Positions 45,004-53,380 of a stretch of DNA of 64,000 nt are shown here, in pieces. The notes beneath the pieces are model-generated. The model did not search any database. It saw only the letters and a list, made by a program, of their open reading frames with translations, and had not been told where the DNA came from. Origin of the DNA: Rhodothermales bacterium (GTDB lineage Bacteria > Bacteroidota > Rhodothermia > Rhodothermales > UBA10348); assembly GCA_040221055.1 (NCBI GenBank), contig JAVJVN010000014.1:46001-110000 (forward strand), given 5' to 3'. How positions within the stretch are numbered: the stretch's first letter is position 1; every line of letters starts with the position of its first letter. Both the position numbers and the translations under genes were made by a program.

Positions 45004-47820
45004 TCAGAAGCTGTACGTCAGGCGGCCCATGGCCATCCGACCCAGCTGGGGTGCACCAATGAATTCGCGGTGCATGTTATCCGTCACGTTCGTGACGTTC
45101 ACGTCCAGGCGCAGGCCCGGGGTGAATTCGGACAGGTCGTAACCCGCTCCCAGATCCAACAGGAAGTAGGACTCCAACGTTCCCTCGTACGGGCCCGACC
45201 GGATGGGGAATTCTTCCACGTAGCGGCCGCTACCGTTCACGGACAGGCCGTTCGCGAACGTGTACTGGAAGCCTGCACGCCCCTTGAGTGTCGGTGCGTT
45301 CAGCGCGAGCGTCAGGCCACTGCCCGGCTCTTCCAGTTCCTCGTCGTCGAAGAAGTCATCGCTGACCAGGGACAGGTTCGCAAACAGACTCAGGGCGTCG
45401 CTGGCCAGGTACTGGATCGCGATGTCCGATCCGTAGAAGTCCACGTTGCCGAAGTTGCGGTACGTGAGCATGAGCTCCGGCACCGCTCCGACGCCCGGAT
45501 TGTTTTCAATGGGTTGGACAATGGCCACCGGCGTGCTGGCGTCCGGCAGCCCGTCTCCCGCGAGGTTCACCAGCAACCCGGCCACCGCATTGGGGGTCAG
45601 CCCGAATTGGGTCAGGGCACCCGCCAACTGAGCGTTGCCGGCAATACCCGCACTGATCGCGGCCGTCAGGTCATTGGACAGATTCGGAACGAAGACCAGC
45701 GGGGTTTCCATGAGCAGCGGGCCCACGAAGTTCTTCCGCTTCGAGTAGTACACGTCCACCGTGGCGAGCAACTTGTTGTTGATGACGCCCTTGTACCCGA
45801 CCTCGAACGTCTGCGTGATTGTCTGGTCGAGGGGCTCGATGTCCGTGAGTCCGTTCACGAAGGCAGGGATTCCCGTGGTCGGGTTCACGATACCCATCAG
45901 CCCGCGCGAGAAGCCCTGCACGTTCGTGCCGCCCTGTGGGGACAGCAGGGCGACCAATTGGGCGACGGCCTGGGCAGGCAGATTGATCCCGTTCTGGGCC
46001 AGGACCGCCTGGATGGTTGGCGTTCCGAGTCCAGCGAGGCCGGCATAGACCGATGCATAGGTCGCATCCAACGGCAGGCCCACCGGGGTCTTGGCACCGA
46101 TGGCCGCAGGATTCAGGCTGGAGGCGACCAGGTCCGTTCCGGCAATTGGCGCGAACGCCGGGTTCCGTTCCCAGGTGTATCCGGATGCGGCACCGCGGCC
46201 ACGCACCGTGATGAGGCCGCCTACCTGGCCGGCCACGATATCGAGGAAGTTGGAGTTCGTACCCGGCGACGAGAAGGCCCGGTTGTAGGTGGCCCGGAAG
46301 GAATGGCTGTTGTTCGCCTTGAACACGAGGGCGGCGCGCGGAGATACCTGGAAGGCATCGACCACACTGTTGTAATCGCCGCGAAGGGCTACCGTGACAT
46401 CCAGTTTGTTCGTGAGCGCCGTGGTCGACTGGACGTATCCGCCGAATTCATCGATGTTGTCATCATTCTCGTTGCGGCCGAGGATGGTGCCTTCGGTGTC
46501 CGGCCGGATGAGCTCCATGTCCGCTCCGACAATCACGTTCTGGCGACCGCCCATGAACTCCATGTCGTACTGGACCTGGCCGACGAGCTGGCCACCGTTG
46601 TCGATGACCGGGTCGACGACCCCATCACCATCCAGGTCCTGTCCGTACACGAACGAGTCTCCGGCGTCGGTCATGTTGTAGTACACCTGGGCAAAGAAGT
46701 CCTTCAAACGGAGTCGCACCTGGGCGTAATTGTACCCGAAGTCGTCCGCCTGCAACGTGCCGATGCCGGACAGGACGGTCGAATTCAACCGCGACATGCC
46801 CCCATTCACGGTCAGGGAGCCTTCATCGGAGAAACGGTATTCCACCGACGCGTTCACGTTCAGCTTGCTGTAGTCGTTGTCGCGGGGGCCGGTTGCCGCC
46901 AATTCCGGGGCATCAACCGGGTCGTTCGGATCCAGCTCCCAGTCGTTGGCCTGGCCGTACATGCCTGTCAATTTGTAGCCGACCTTGCCGCCCGCACCGA
47001 TCACTCCGGCATGACGAAGCTGCGTGGAGAACAGGGAGCGCTCCCCTCCCTGCACGGAAATCGTCGTTCCGGGGTGGGCAAACGCATCCTTGGTCACGAA
47101 GTGGACCACGCCGGCATCCACACCGGCACCATAGAGCGCCGATCCCGGGCCGCGGACCACCTCAATGCGGTCCACATCGATGTTCATGTTCGGCATGATG
47201 CTGTAGATGTTGACGGCCAGCGAGGCCACGGCGGCCTGGCGGTAGTCGGTCAGCACATAGGCTGCGCCGGAAAACGCATTGTTGAAGCCCCGGATGACCA
47301 TTTCGCGGCGGTCCACACCGGTCTGCTGCATGTCCACGCCTGGCGTCGTGCGCAGGGCTTCCACGGACGACGTGCCCACGTCACGGGCGACCTCCTGGGT
47401 GCCGATGATGGAAACGGATGCTGGTGCATCGAGGGCTTTTTCCTGGCGTCGGGATGCGGCTACGACGACCGTGTTCAATTCAAGACCCTGCTGACCGATC
47501 GTGAAATCGGCCGTGACCGTTCCGCCAGCCGTGACGGTTACCGAGGCCTCTTCTTCCTGATAGCCCACGAACCGGGCCCGCAGGGAATACGTGCCCGGGG
47601 CAACGGTGAAGGAATAGCGGCCTTCCAGGTCCGTGGCTGCGCCGTTGACCAGCGATCCGCCTGCGTTGAAAGCCACCACGTTGGCACCGGCCACGGGCCG
47701 ACCGTCGTCGGCGTCAATGACTTGCCCCGAAATCGTACCGGTCTGGGCGTAAGCGCTTCCAGCGGACAGGACAAATGCTGCAAAAAGCAGCATGATAAAC
47801 AGGCTGTATCGGTGAATCAT
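45004..47820 (-). CDS. TonB-dependent outer-membrane receptor
   Basis: The 938-residue protein has a signal peptide (1-26, ending AYAQ), a carboxypeptidase-regulatory-like domain (about 28-110), a plug (about 125-235, with MVIRGFNNAFSGAAYVLTDYR near its start) and a long beta-barrel ending in MGRLTYSF. The start is placed at the ATG at 47818-47820 because it begins the signal peptide; the frame is open to 47934. No SusD-like gene or DUF4249 gene is adjacent, so the substrate is unknown. The gene stands alone between hairpins. Its proximity to an iron-type ABC importer makes a siderophore or metal complex possible, which is inference. Confidence 0.92.
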   Translation of the reverse strand: MIHRYSLFIMLLFAAFVLSAGSAYAQTGTISGQVIDADDGRPVAGANVVAFNAGGSLVNGAATDLEGRYSFTVAPGTYSLRARFVGYQEEEASVTVTAGGTVTADFTIGQQGLELNTVVVAASRRQEKALDAPASVSIIGTQEVARDVGTSSVEALRTTPGVDMQQTGVDRREMVIRGFNNAFSGAAYVLTDYRQAAVASLAVNIYSIMPNMNIDVDRIEVVRGPGSALYGAGVDAGVVHFVTKDAFAHPGTTISVQGGERSLFSTQLRHAGVIGAGGKVGYKLTGMYGQANDWELDPNDPVDAPELAATGPRDNDYSKLNVNASVEYRFSDEGSLTVNGGMSRLNSTVLSGIGTLQADDFGYNYAQVRLRLKDFFAQVYYNMTDAGDSFVYGQDLDGDGVVDPVIDNGGQLVGQVQYDMEFMGGRQNVIVGADMELIRPDTEGTILGRNENDDNIDEFGGYVQSTTALTNKLDVTVALRGDYNSVVDAFQVSPRAALVFKANNSHSFRATYNRAFSSPGTNSNFLDIVAGQVGGLITVRGRGAASGYTWERNPAFAPIAGTDLVASSLNPAAIGAKTPVGLPLDATYASVYAGLAGLGTPTIQAVLAQNGINLPAQAVAQLVALLSPQGGTNVQGFSRGLMGIVNPTTGIPAFVNGLTDIEPLDQTITQTFEVGYKGVINNKLLATVDVYYSKRKNFVGPLLMETPLVFVPNLSNDLTAAISAGIAGNAQLAGALTQFGLTPNAVAGLLVNLAGDGLPDASTPVAIVQPIENNPGVGAVPELMLTYRNFGNVDFYGSDIAIQYLASDALSLFANLSLVSDDFFDDEELEEPGSGLTLALNAPTLKGRAGFQYTFANGLSVNGSGRYVEEFPIRSGPYEGTLESYFLLDLGAGYDLSEFTPGLRLDVNVTNVTDNMHREFIGAPQLGRMAMGRLTYSF

Positions 47821-47914
47821 GGCTGTTTGAAGGGTTGTGAGTGAGGTTTCGACCTGCGCAAACAGCGAATGATACAAAACCAAACGCGACTGGAACCACA
47901 CACCCGGGAATTTT

Positions 47915-47936
47915 CCGTGGAGAGCAGCGTCCACGG
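47915..47936 (-). terminator. Hairpin after the ABC ATPase gene
   Basis: CCGTGGA and TCCACGG form a perfect seven-base stem around an eight-base loop, 28 bases past the ATPase stop on the minus strand. No T-run follows in the minus direction. It is a plausible terminator between the ABC operon and the TonB-receptor gene. Confidence 0.4.
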
Positions 47937-47963
47937 GTTAGTGCCGCAGGCATTGCAACCGGC

Positions 47964-49037
47964 TCACGGACAGACCGCGGGAGGTTCGTCGTGCAGCACG
48001 ATTCCGGGCTCCAGAGCGGTAATGCGGACCTGGTCACCGACCTCATTGGAGAACCGGTTGTCCGTGTGGACCAGCACATCGGTGGACCCGACACGGACCG
48101 TGAAGGTGATGTCGTGGCCCTTGAATTCCCGCCGCACGATCGTGCCCGTTTCGGCATCACCTGGCGTCACCCTGCCGGAGGGGACCAGCGTGAGGTGCTC
48201 CGGGCGCATGGAGATCCAGGTCTGCCCCCGGGCCTGTTCATTCAACGCAATTTCGCCAAAAGTCGTCTTCGCCCGCGTGCCGTCCGCATCCCCGAGGATC
48301 AGGTTGGTCAGACCCAGGAACTGGGCCACGAACGGCGTCCGGGGACGGTAGTAGATCTCTTCCGGTTGCCCCACTTGTTGGATGTGGCCGTCACGCATGA
48401 CCGCCACCCGGTCCGCGAACGAGAGCGCCTCCTCTTGATCGTGGGTGACCATGATGGCCGTAATCCCGAATCGCTTGAGGATGGCGCGGATCTCGGATCG
48501 GGTACTTTGCCGCAACCGGGCGTCCAGGTTGGAGAACGGCTCATCCAACAGGACGAGCGACGGTCGTGGGGCGAGTGTGCGTGCAATGGCGACCCGCTGC
48601 TGCTGCCCACCCGACAACTCGTGTGGAAAACGCTGACCCAGCCCGTGTAGACCCACCGCGTCCAGCAGATAGGCCACGTCGCTGGCTCGGTCCGGATCCT
48701 TCCGGATCCCGAAGGCCACGTTCTCGGCCACCGTCAGGTGGGGGAAGAGCGCATAGTCCTGGAACACGAAGCCGATCCCCCGCTTCTCCGCAGGCACCCG
48801 GTACGTCCCATCCCGGTTCAGGACCTTTCCCTGACACGTGATGGTGCCCGCCTCCGGCGCATCGAATCCTGCCAGGACGCGGAGGAAGCTGGTCTTGCCA
48901 CACCCCGAGGGCCCCAGCAAGGCGAACATCTCCCCTTCCCGGACCGAGAACGACAAATCCCGGACCACCGGCGGCAATCCTTTCGCGTGCCGGCGGGTAA
49001 CGCCGTCCACCGTCAATATGGGTGTGGATGAAGTCAC
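47964..49037 (-). CDS. Iron-type ABC transporter ATP-binding protein (FbpC-like)
   Basis: The 357-residue ATPase powers an importer. It has Walker A GPSGCGKT at 42-49, Q-loop FVFQDYALFPHLT, signature LSGGQQQR (141-148), Walker B LVLLDEP (161-167), the D-loop and MVTHDQEEAL. A C-terminal TOBE-like regulatory domain (about 280-357) follows. The start is GTG at 49035-49037, overlapping the permease stop (GTGA); the frame is open upstream but that part would duplicate permease coding sequence. The order binding protein-permease-ATPase matches Fbp-type ferric iron systems; thiamine is an alternative substrate. Confidence 0.88.
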   Translation of the reverse strand: MTSSTPILTVDGVTRRHAKGLPPVVRDLSFSVREGEMFALLGPSGCGKTSFLRVLAGFDAPEAGTITCQGKVLNRDGTYRVPAEKRGIGFVFQDYALFPHLTVAENVAFGIRKDPDRASDVAYLLDAVGLHGLGQRFPHELSGGQQQRVAIARTLAPRPSLVLLDEPFSNLDARLRQSTRSEIRAILKRFGITAIMVTHDQEEALSFADRVAVMRDGHIQQVGQPEEIYYRPRTPFVAQFLGLTNLILGDADGTRAKTTFGEIALNEQARGQTWISMRPEHLTLVPSGRVTPGDAETGTIVRREFKGHDITFTVRVGSTDVLVHTDNRFSNEVGDQVRITALEPGIVLHDEPPAVCP

Positions 49038-50635
49038 GTCAGGGGAGGCGGAAGGATGTTCGGGGAACGCTTGACTTCCCGGTTCAGCAGCAGTCCGACG
49101 AAAAGGGCCGAAAAAAGCACGATCAAGAGGGCATGGGGTGCCGCCTGGGCATACATGGCCTCGTTCGTATACCCCCACACATTCAATGCGAGCGACTCGA
49201 AGCCCACCGGGGAAAGCAGGAACGAGAGTGGAAGTTCCTTCATGACCGACAGGAATACGAACGCCAACGAGGCGACGATCCCGGGTCGGATGACCGGGAG
49301 GACGGTTTCGCGGAACGCAGCCAGCGGGGTCCGTCCCAGGAGGCGGGCCGATTCCTCAATCGCCGGGTTGGTCCGGAAGAAGGCGGATCGGATGGGCCCC
49401 ATGGCTTCGGCCAGGAAATGGAGGCTCAATACCGCGACCAGCAGCACCGTGGTTTGGTACACCGCCGGAAACAACGCCAGGGAAAGGAAGATGACCCCCA
49501 AAGCAAGCGCCAGCGGGGGAATGGCGTATCCCAGATAGGTCAATCGATCCAGCCAGCGCACCGGCCAGGATTTCATCCGGACGCCCGCCCAAGCCACCGG
49601 AAGGGCCAACATCACGGTCAGCGCCGAGGCCGGCAGTGCGGCACTGATGGAGCCGACGACCGATGGCAACAGGGCTGAATGCCCCGATTGGATCCCGGTC
49701 CAGGTCCAGTGCAACAGTGTGCCGACCGGCACGAACAGACTCACCGTGGCCACGGTCAGCAGGAACGGCCAGGCCACCCATGCCCAACCGCCCAGTTCCC
49801 GCACGTATCCCGCACGCCCGACACCCGGTCCCCGGCGCGCCAGGAACGTGTTCTTCAGCGCGCGTGCATCCACCCACAACAGACTGGCCGTCAATCCCAG
49901 CAGCATGAGCGCCAGCCAAGCCGCATACATCCGGTCGAATGCACCCGTGTATTGCAGGTAAATGGCATAGGAGAACGTCTCGAACCGCATGAGCGATACG
50001 ACGCCGAAATCGCCCAGCACATGCAGCACGATGAGCAGGCTTCCGGCCAACCAGGCGGGTTTGAGTTGCGGCAGGACAATGCGTCGGAATACCTGGCGCT
50101 CATTCATCCCGAGGACACGGGCCGATTCCTCCAGCGAAACATCCAATCCCAACAGGGCCGAGCGCAGATTCAGGAAGAGATACGGAAAAGTGTAGACGCT
50201 CAGAGCCAGCAACGCCCCCCCGTATCCCGTCAGACGAGGCAACTCCAGCCCGATCAACTGCGCGGCTGTGCCGTACCGTCCCGTGGCGGCCAGGAGCACC
50301 CAGGCCATGACATACCCGGGAATGGACAGCGGAAGCACCCCGAGAAGCGTAATCAAACGCCTGCCTGGAAGCGCCGACCGTGTGGCCAGCCAGGCCAGGG
50401 GCAGGGCGACAGCGGTCGTGAGCGCCAGGACACCGATGGCCAGGAGGACCGTATTGCCCAGCAAACGCAGGTTCCGCATGCGCAGCAGCAGGTCCACCGC
50501 CAGTTCCGGGGGCGTGGTTGCCGCCCGGACGACGAGATAGGCCACCGGCAACAGCACACCTGCCGCCACCAGGATGCCGGGCACCCAGATGGGCCATGCC
50601 CGGACGAATCGGTATCGTCGGCCGCTTCCGATCAA
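49034..50635 (-). CDS. Two-domain ABC transporter permease (FbpB-like)
   Basis: The 533-residue membrane protein contains two tandem six-helix permease domains. Each has an EAA loop: EESARVLGMNERQVFRRI in the first half and EESARLLGRTPLAAFRETV in the second. Such fused permeases are typical of ferric iron and thiamine importers. The start is TTG at 50633-50635, directly after the binding-protein stop, with no closer ATG. The ATPase gene overlaps its stop. Confidence 0.9.
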   Translation of the reverse strand: MIGSGRRYRFVRAWPIWVPGILVAAGVLLPVAYLVVRAATTPPELAVDLLLRMRNLRLLGNTVLLAIGVLALTTAVALPLAWLATRSALPGRRLITLLGVLPLSIPGYVMAWVLLAATGRYGTAAQLIGLELPRLTGYGGALLALSVYTFPYLFLNLRSALLGLDVSLEESARVLGMNERQVFRRIVLPQLKPAWLAGSLLIVLHVLGDFGVVSLMRFETFSYAIYLQYTGAFDRMYAAWLALMLLGLTASLLWVDARALKNTFLARRGPGVGRAGYVRELGGWAWVAWPFLLTVATVSLFVPVGTLLHWTWTGIQSGHSALLPSVVGSISAALPASALTVMLALPVAWAGVRMKSWPVRWLDRLTYLGYAIPPLALALGVIFLSLALFPAVYQTTVLLVAVLSLHFLAEAMGPIRSAFFRTNPAIEESARLLGRTPLAAFRETVLPVIRPGIVASLAFVFLSVMKELPLSFLLSPVGFESLALNVWGYTNEAMYAQAAPHALLIVLFSALFVGLLLNREVKRSPNILPPPLT

Positions 50636-51631
50636 CTACAACAACCCGACCGAGCGCAGCAACGTGAGTGTGCTCTCCAGGTCACGCATGTTCTCCAGGC
50701 GGACATCGGGTTTCAGGTCCGAAATCCGATCGTAATCGGCAATCCGGGTGCTTGGGGCGATGCCCTCCACCACCGGGTACTCGAACGTTTCCCGGGCGAA
50801 GAATTCCTGGGATTCATCGGACAGGAGATACGCAATCAGCCGTTCGGCAGCCTCGGCATTCCCACTCGACGTCAATCGGCCTATTCCGGCCACATTTATG
50901 AGATTGCCGATGTCTCCCGGCTCGAAAAACGTCTGCTCCACCGGATATGCCGCATCGTCCGCTTTGTACCGGTAGAGATAGTAGTGGTTGGGAAGGCCCA
51001 GGTCGATTTCACCGTTGGCAATCGCTTCGATGATACTCCGGTTGTTGCTGTAGGCCTTGGTACCGGCCGCGGACATGGCCATCAGCCATTCGCGTGTGGC
51101 ATCCTCGCCAAGCTCCACGCGCATGGCCGTTACGGCGGCCTGGAATGACCCGTTGGTGGGGGCCCATCCCACACGCCCGGCCCACCGTGGGTCCGTCAGA
51201 TCCAGGATGGATGCCGGCAATGCCTCCGCTTCCAACCGGTCGGAGGACCAGGCCAGGACCCGGGCACGACCGCTGGTGGCCACCCACGCACCGTCCGATG
51301 CGGAAAAACCTGCGCCTGCCCGTCGCGTCAGTTCGTCCGGGAGGGGTGCGAACAATCCGGCATCCTGGATGGCACCAAGCGCACCGGCATCCTGGGCCCA
51401 GAACAGGTCGGCGGGCGACTGCTCGCCTTCCTCCAGGAGCGCCACCGCCAACTGGGCGGTATCCCCGAACCGGACCTCCACTTCAATTCCGGTTTCGGCC
51501 TGGAAGGCATCCAGGAGTGGCTGCACCAGCGACTGGCTGCGACCGGAATACACCGTCAGTGTGGTTACATCGGGACTCGTGCAGGAGGTCAGGAATACGG
51601 CCGTCAGGGCCAGGATAGCGGCAATACGCAT
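50636..51631 (-). CDS. Iron-type ABC transporter substrate-binding lipoprotein (FbpA-like)
   Basis: The 331-residue protein has a lipobox (FLTSC, Cys17) and the FbpA-type opening TLTVYSGRSQSLV. It also shows FWAQDAGALGA and PNHYYLYRYK, whose Tyr residues are candidate metal ligands. It should bind ferric iron or a similar ion on the outer face of the inner membrane and pass it to the permease. It is first in its operon, and a 17-base palindrome lies 38 bases upstream. Confidence 0.9.
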   Translation of the reverse strand: MRIAAILALTAVFLTSCTSPDVTTLTVYSGRSQSLVQPLLDAFQAETGIEVEVRFGDTAQLAVALLEEGEQSPADLFWAQDAGALGAIQDAGLFAPLPDELTRRAGAGFSASDGAWVATSGRARVLAWSSDRLEAEALPASILDLTDPRWAGRVGWAPTNGSFQAAVTAMRVELGEDATREWLMAMSAAGTKAYSNNRSIIEAIANGEIDLGLPNHYYLYRYKADDAAYPVEQTFFEPGDIGNLINVAGIGRLTSSGNAEAAERLIAYLLSDESQEFFARETFEYPVVEGIAPSTRIADYDRISDLKPDVRLENMRDLESTLTLLRSVGLL

Positions 51632-51669
51632 GGCGTCGATCGATGGTTGTGGATCAGATGCAGGAGTTG

Positions 51670-51686
51670 TTTAGACTTAATCTAAA
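51670..51686. promoter_or_regulatory. Palindromic operator, DtxR-like
   Basis: TTTAGACTTAATCTAAA is a nearly perfect palindrome (arms TTTAGA/TCTAAA) centred 47 bases upstream of the binding-protein start. Its AT-rich arms resemble operators of DtxR/MntR-family metal repressors. Position before an iron-type importer supports metal regulation; the regulator is not in this window unless the Fur-family protein at 62166 serves. Confidence 0.5.
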
Positions 51687-51736
51687 TAGCAGGCGGCATC
51701 AATCGTTCCCCTTCGTCGCGCATCCTCCAAATCTTC

Positions 51737-51750
51737 CAACAGCCTCCTAA
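51737..51750. repeat. 14-bp motif CAACAGCCTCCTAA, copy B
   Basis: Second of three copies. It straddles the TAG stop of the deacylase gene and lies about 105 bases upstream of the iron-binding-protein gene on the minus strand. Function unknown. Confidence 0.45.
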
Positions 51751-53345
51751 CGTGCCATTCGAAGTGCCTGTCCGGGTCGGAGGCCGGTCATCTTCCCTTC
51801 CAGGAGCACCGGTCGGCCATTGACCAGGACATGGACAAAACCCTCGGCGTACGCGTGGGGGGCTCCGAATTCAGCAGTATCCCGGACGTCTTCAGCCCGG
51901 AAGACGGCGATGTCCGCCTTCAGTCCGACGGCGAGCCGTCCCCGGTCCTCAATGCCGTACCGTGCGGCTGGCAGTCGCGTCATCTTGTGGATGGCGGTTT
52001 CCAGGTCAAGCAGGTTCCGCTCACGCACATACCGGGAAAGAACGCGGGCAAACGTACCATAATTGCGGGGATGCGGAACGCCGGATCCAAACTCCGGGAC
52101 ACCGCCATCCGATGAGATGCTGGTCATTTCGTGCTGCATGATGCGTTCCACATCTTCCTCGGACATGGAGTGGAATACCCCGGAGCAACTTCCCGCCTCC
52201 ACCAGTTCGATGGCCATATCCGCAGCGCCTTCCACCGTCACCGGCAGGCCGCGGTCGGCAAGGAGGTCGGCCAGGCTCTTGCCATTGAGGGAGGGGTTGA
52301 AGTCGCAGACGGCGGCCACGATCGTGGCGGGGTCGGCACCGCGTTCAATGCGGATGTGCTCGGAAACCTCAGCCCGGATGCGGGCGCGGGTCGTCGGGTC
52401 GGCCAACCGCTCCACCAGGGCTTCGAACCCACCGTCCTTTGCCCACGCCGGAAACAGGATGGTGAGGCCGGTGCTCGATGCGGTGTACGGGTATTGATCG
52501 CTCGACACATCCAGCCCGGCGGTCCGGGCGGAATCAATCAGGGCCAGGGATTCAGCACTGCGACCCCACCGACCCTTGCCGATGACTTTGTGATGCGTCA
52601 CCTGGGCACGGATGCCGGCCGCCGCGGCCACGTCAATGACTTCCCGCACGCTTTCCAGCAGGCGCCCGCCCTCGTCCCGGATATGACTGATGTAGAGGCC
52701 TCCGGCCGCGGCGGCCGGCCCGGCCAGGACGGCCACTTCCCGGGCGTCCGCGAAATAGCCCGGCGTGTACTCCAATCCCGATGACAACCCGAACGCCCCG
52801 TCCTGCATGGCCTTGGCGACCAGCGACTTCATGCGCTCCATCTCCTCCGGCGTGGCTGCCCGGTCGTCCTGGCCGACCACCGCTCCGCGGATGGATCCGT
52901 GCCCGATGAGCAGCCCGACGTTCAGCGCGGCCGGGTCCTGATCCAGCCAGGCCAGGAAGCCCCCGATGTCGAGCGTTGACGATCCGTCCTGCCCGCCCAT
53001 GACCGTGGTCACGCCCTGTCGGATATAGTTCTCGGCCAACGGGCGTTGGACAAGGGCACTCCCGGACGGACTGGAGCCCGTGGCATGGCTGTGGCTGTCA
53101 ATGAACCCCGGCGCCACCACCATCCCGGTAACGTCCAGCCGCCGCGCGGCGTCGGCGCCGGACAGATCACCGATGGCGGCAATCCGGTCGCCCTTGATGC
53201 CGATATCGGCCACCGTTCCCGCCGGGAGGGGACTGCCGTACACATGGCCACCGGACAGGATTACGGAAAACGTGGTGTCTACCTGGGCGGTCGCCGCGTT
53301 CTGCGTGGCAAACGTCAAAAACAGCGCGAGAAAGAAGGCCGTCAT
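51747..53345 (-). CDS. N-acyl-D-amino-acid deacylase family protein (secreted)
   Basis: The 532-residue amidohydrolase is expected to release D-amino acids from N-acyl forms. It has a signal peptide (1-21), the metal motif GFIDSHSHATG with HSH at 85-87, SHIRDEGGRLLE, THHKVIGKGRWG and SISSDGG with a conserved Asp. The start is placed at the ATG at 53343-53345, which begins the signal peptide; a TTG start at 53363 is possible. It is next to a homologue and probably acts in the periplasm on peptidoglycan-derived or dietary D-amino-acid derivatives, which is inference. Confidence 0.87.
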   Translation of the reverse strand: MTAFFLALFLTFATQNAATAQVDTTFSVILSGGHVYGSPLPAGTVADIGIKGDRIAAIGDLSGADAARRLDVTGMVVAPGFIDSHSHATGSSPSGSALVQRPLAENYIRQGVTTVMGGQDGSSTLDIGGFLAWLDQDPAALNVGLLIGHGSIRGAVVGQDDRAATPEEMERMKSLVAKAMQDGAFGLSSGLEYTPGYFADAREVAVLAGPAAAAGGLYISHIRDEGGRLLESVREVIDVAAAAGIRAQVTHHKVIGKGRWGRSAESLALIDSARTAGLDVSSDQYPYTASSTGLTILFPAWAKDGGFEALVERLADPTTRARIRAEVSEHIRIERGADPATIVAAVCDFNPSLNGKSLADLLADRGLPVTVEGAADMAIELVEAGSCSGVFHSMSEEDVERIMQHEMTSISSDGGVPEFGSGVPHPRNYGTFARVLSRYVRERNLLDLETAIHKMTRLPAARYGIEDRGRLAVGLKADIAVFRAEDVRDTAEFGAPHAYAEGFVHVLVNGRPVLLEGKMTGLRPGQALRMAR

Positions 53346-53380
53346 GGGCAAGGGAGAGGTCAAGTGATGGGAACAGCTCT

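Noticed and set aside
44884..47844. A 986-residue open frame on the plus strand opposite the TonB-receptor gene
   Set aside because: It mirrors the receptor's codon pattern in high-GC DNA, has no signal peptide or domain, and the minus-strand frame has clear family motifs.
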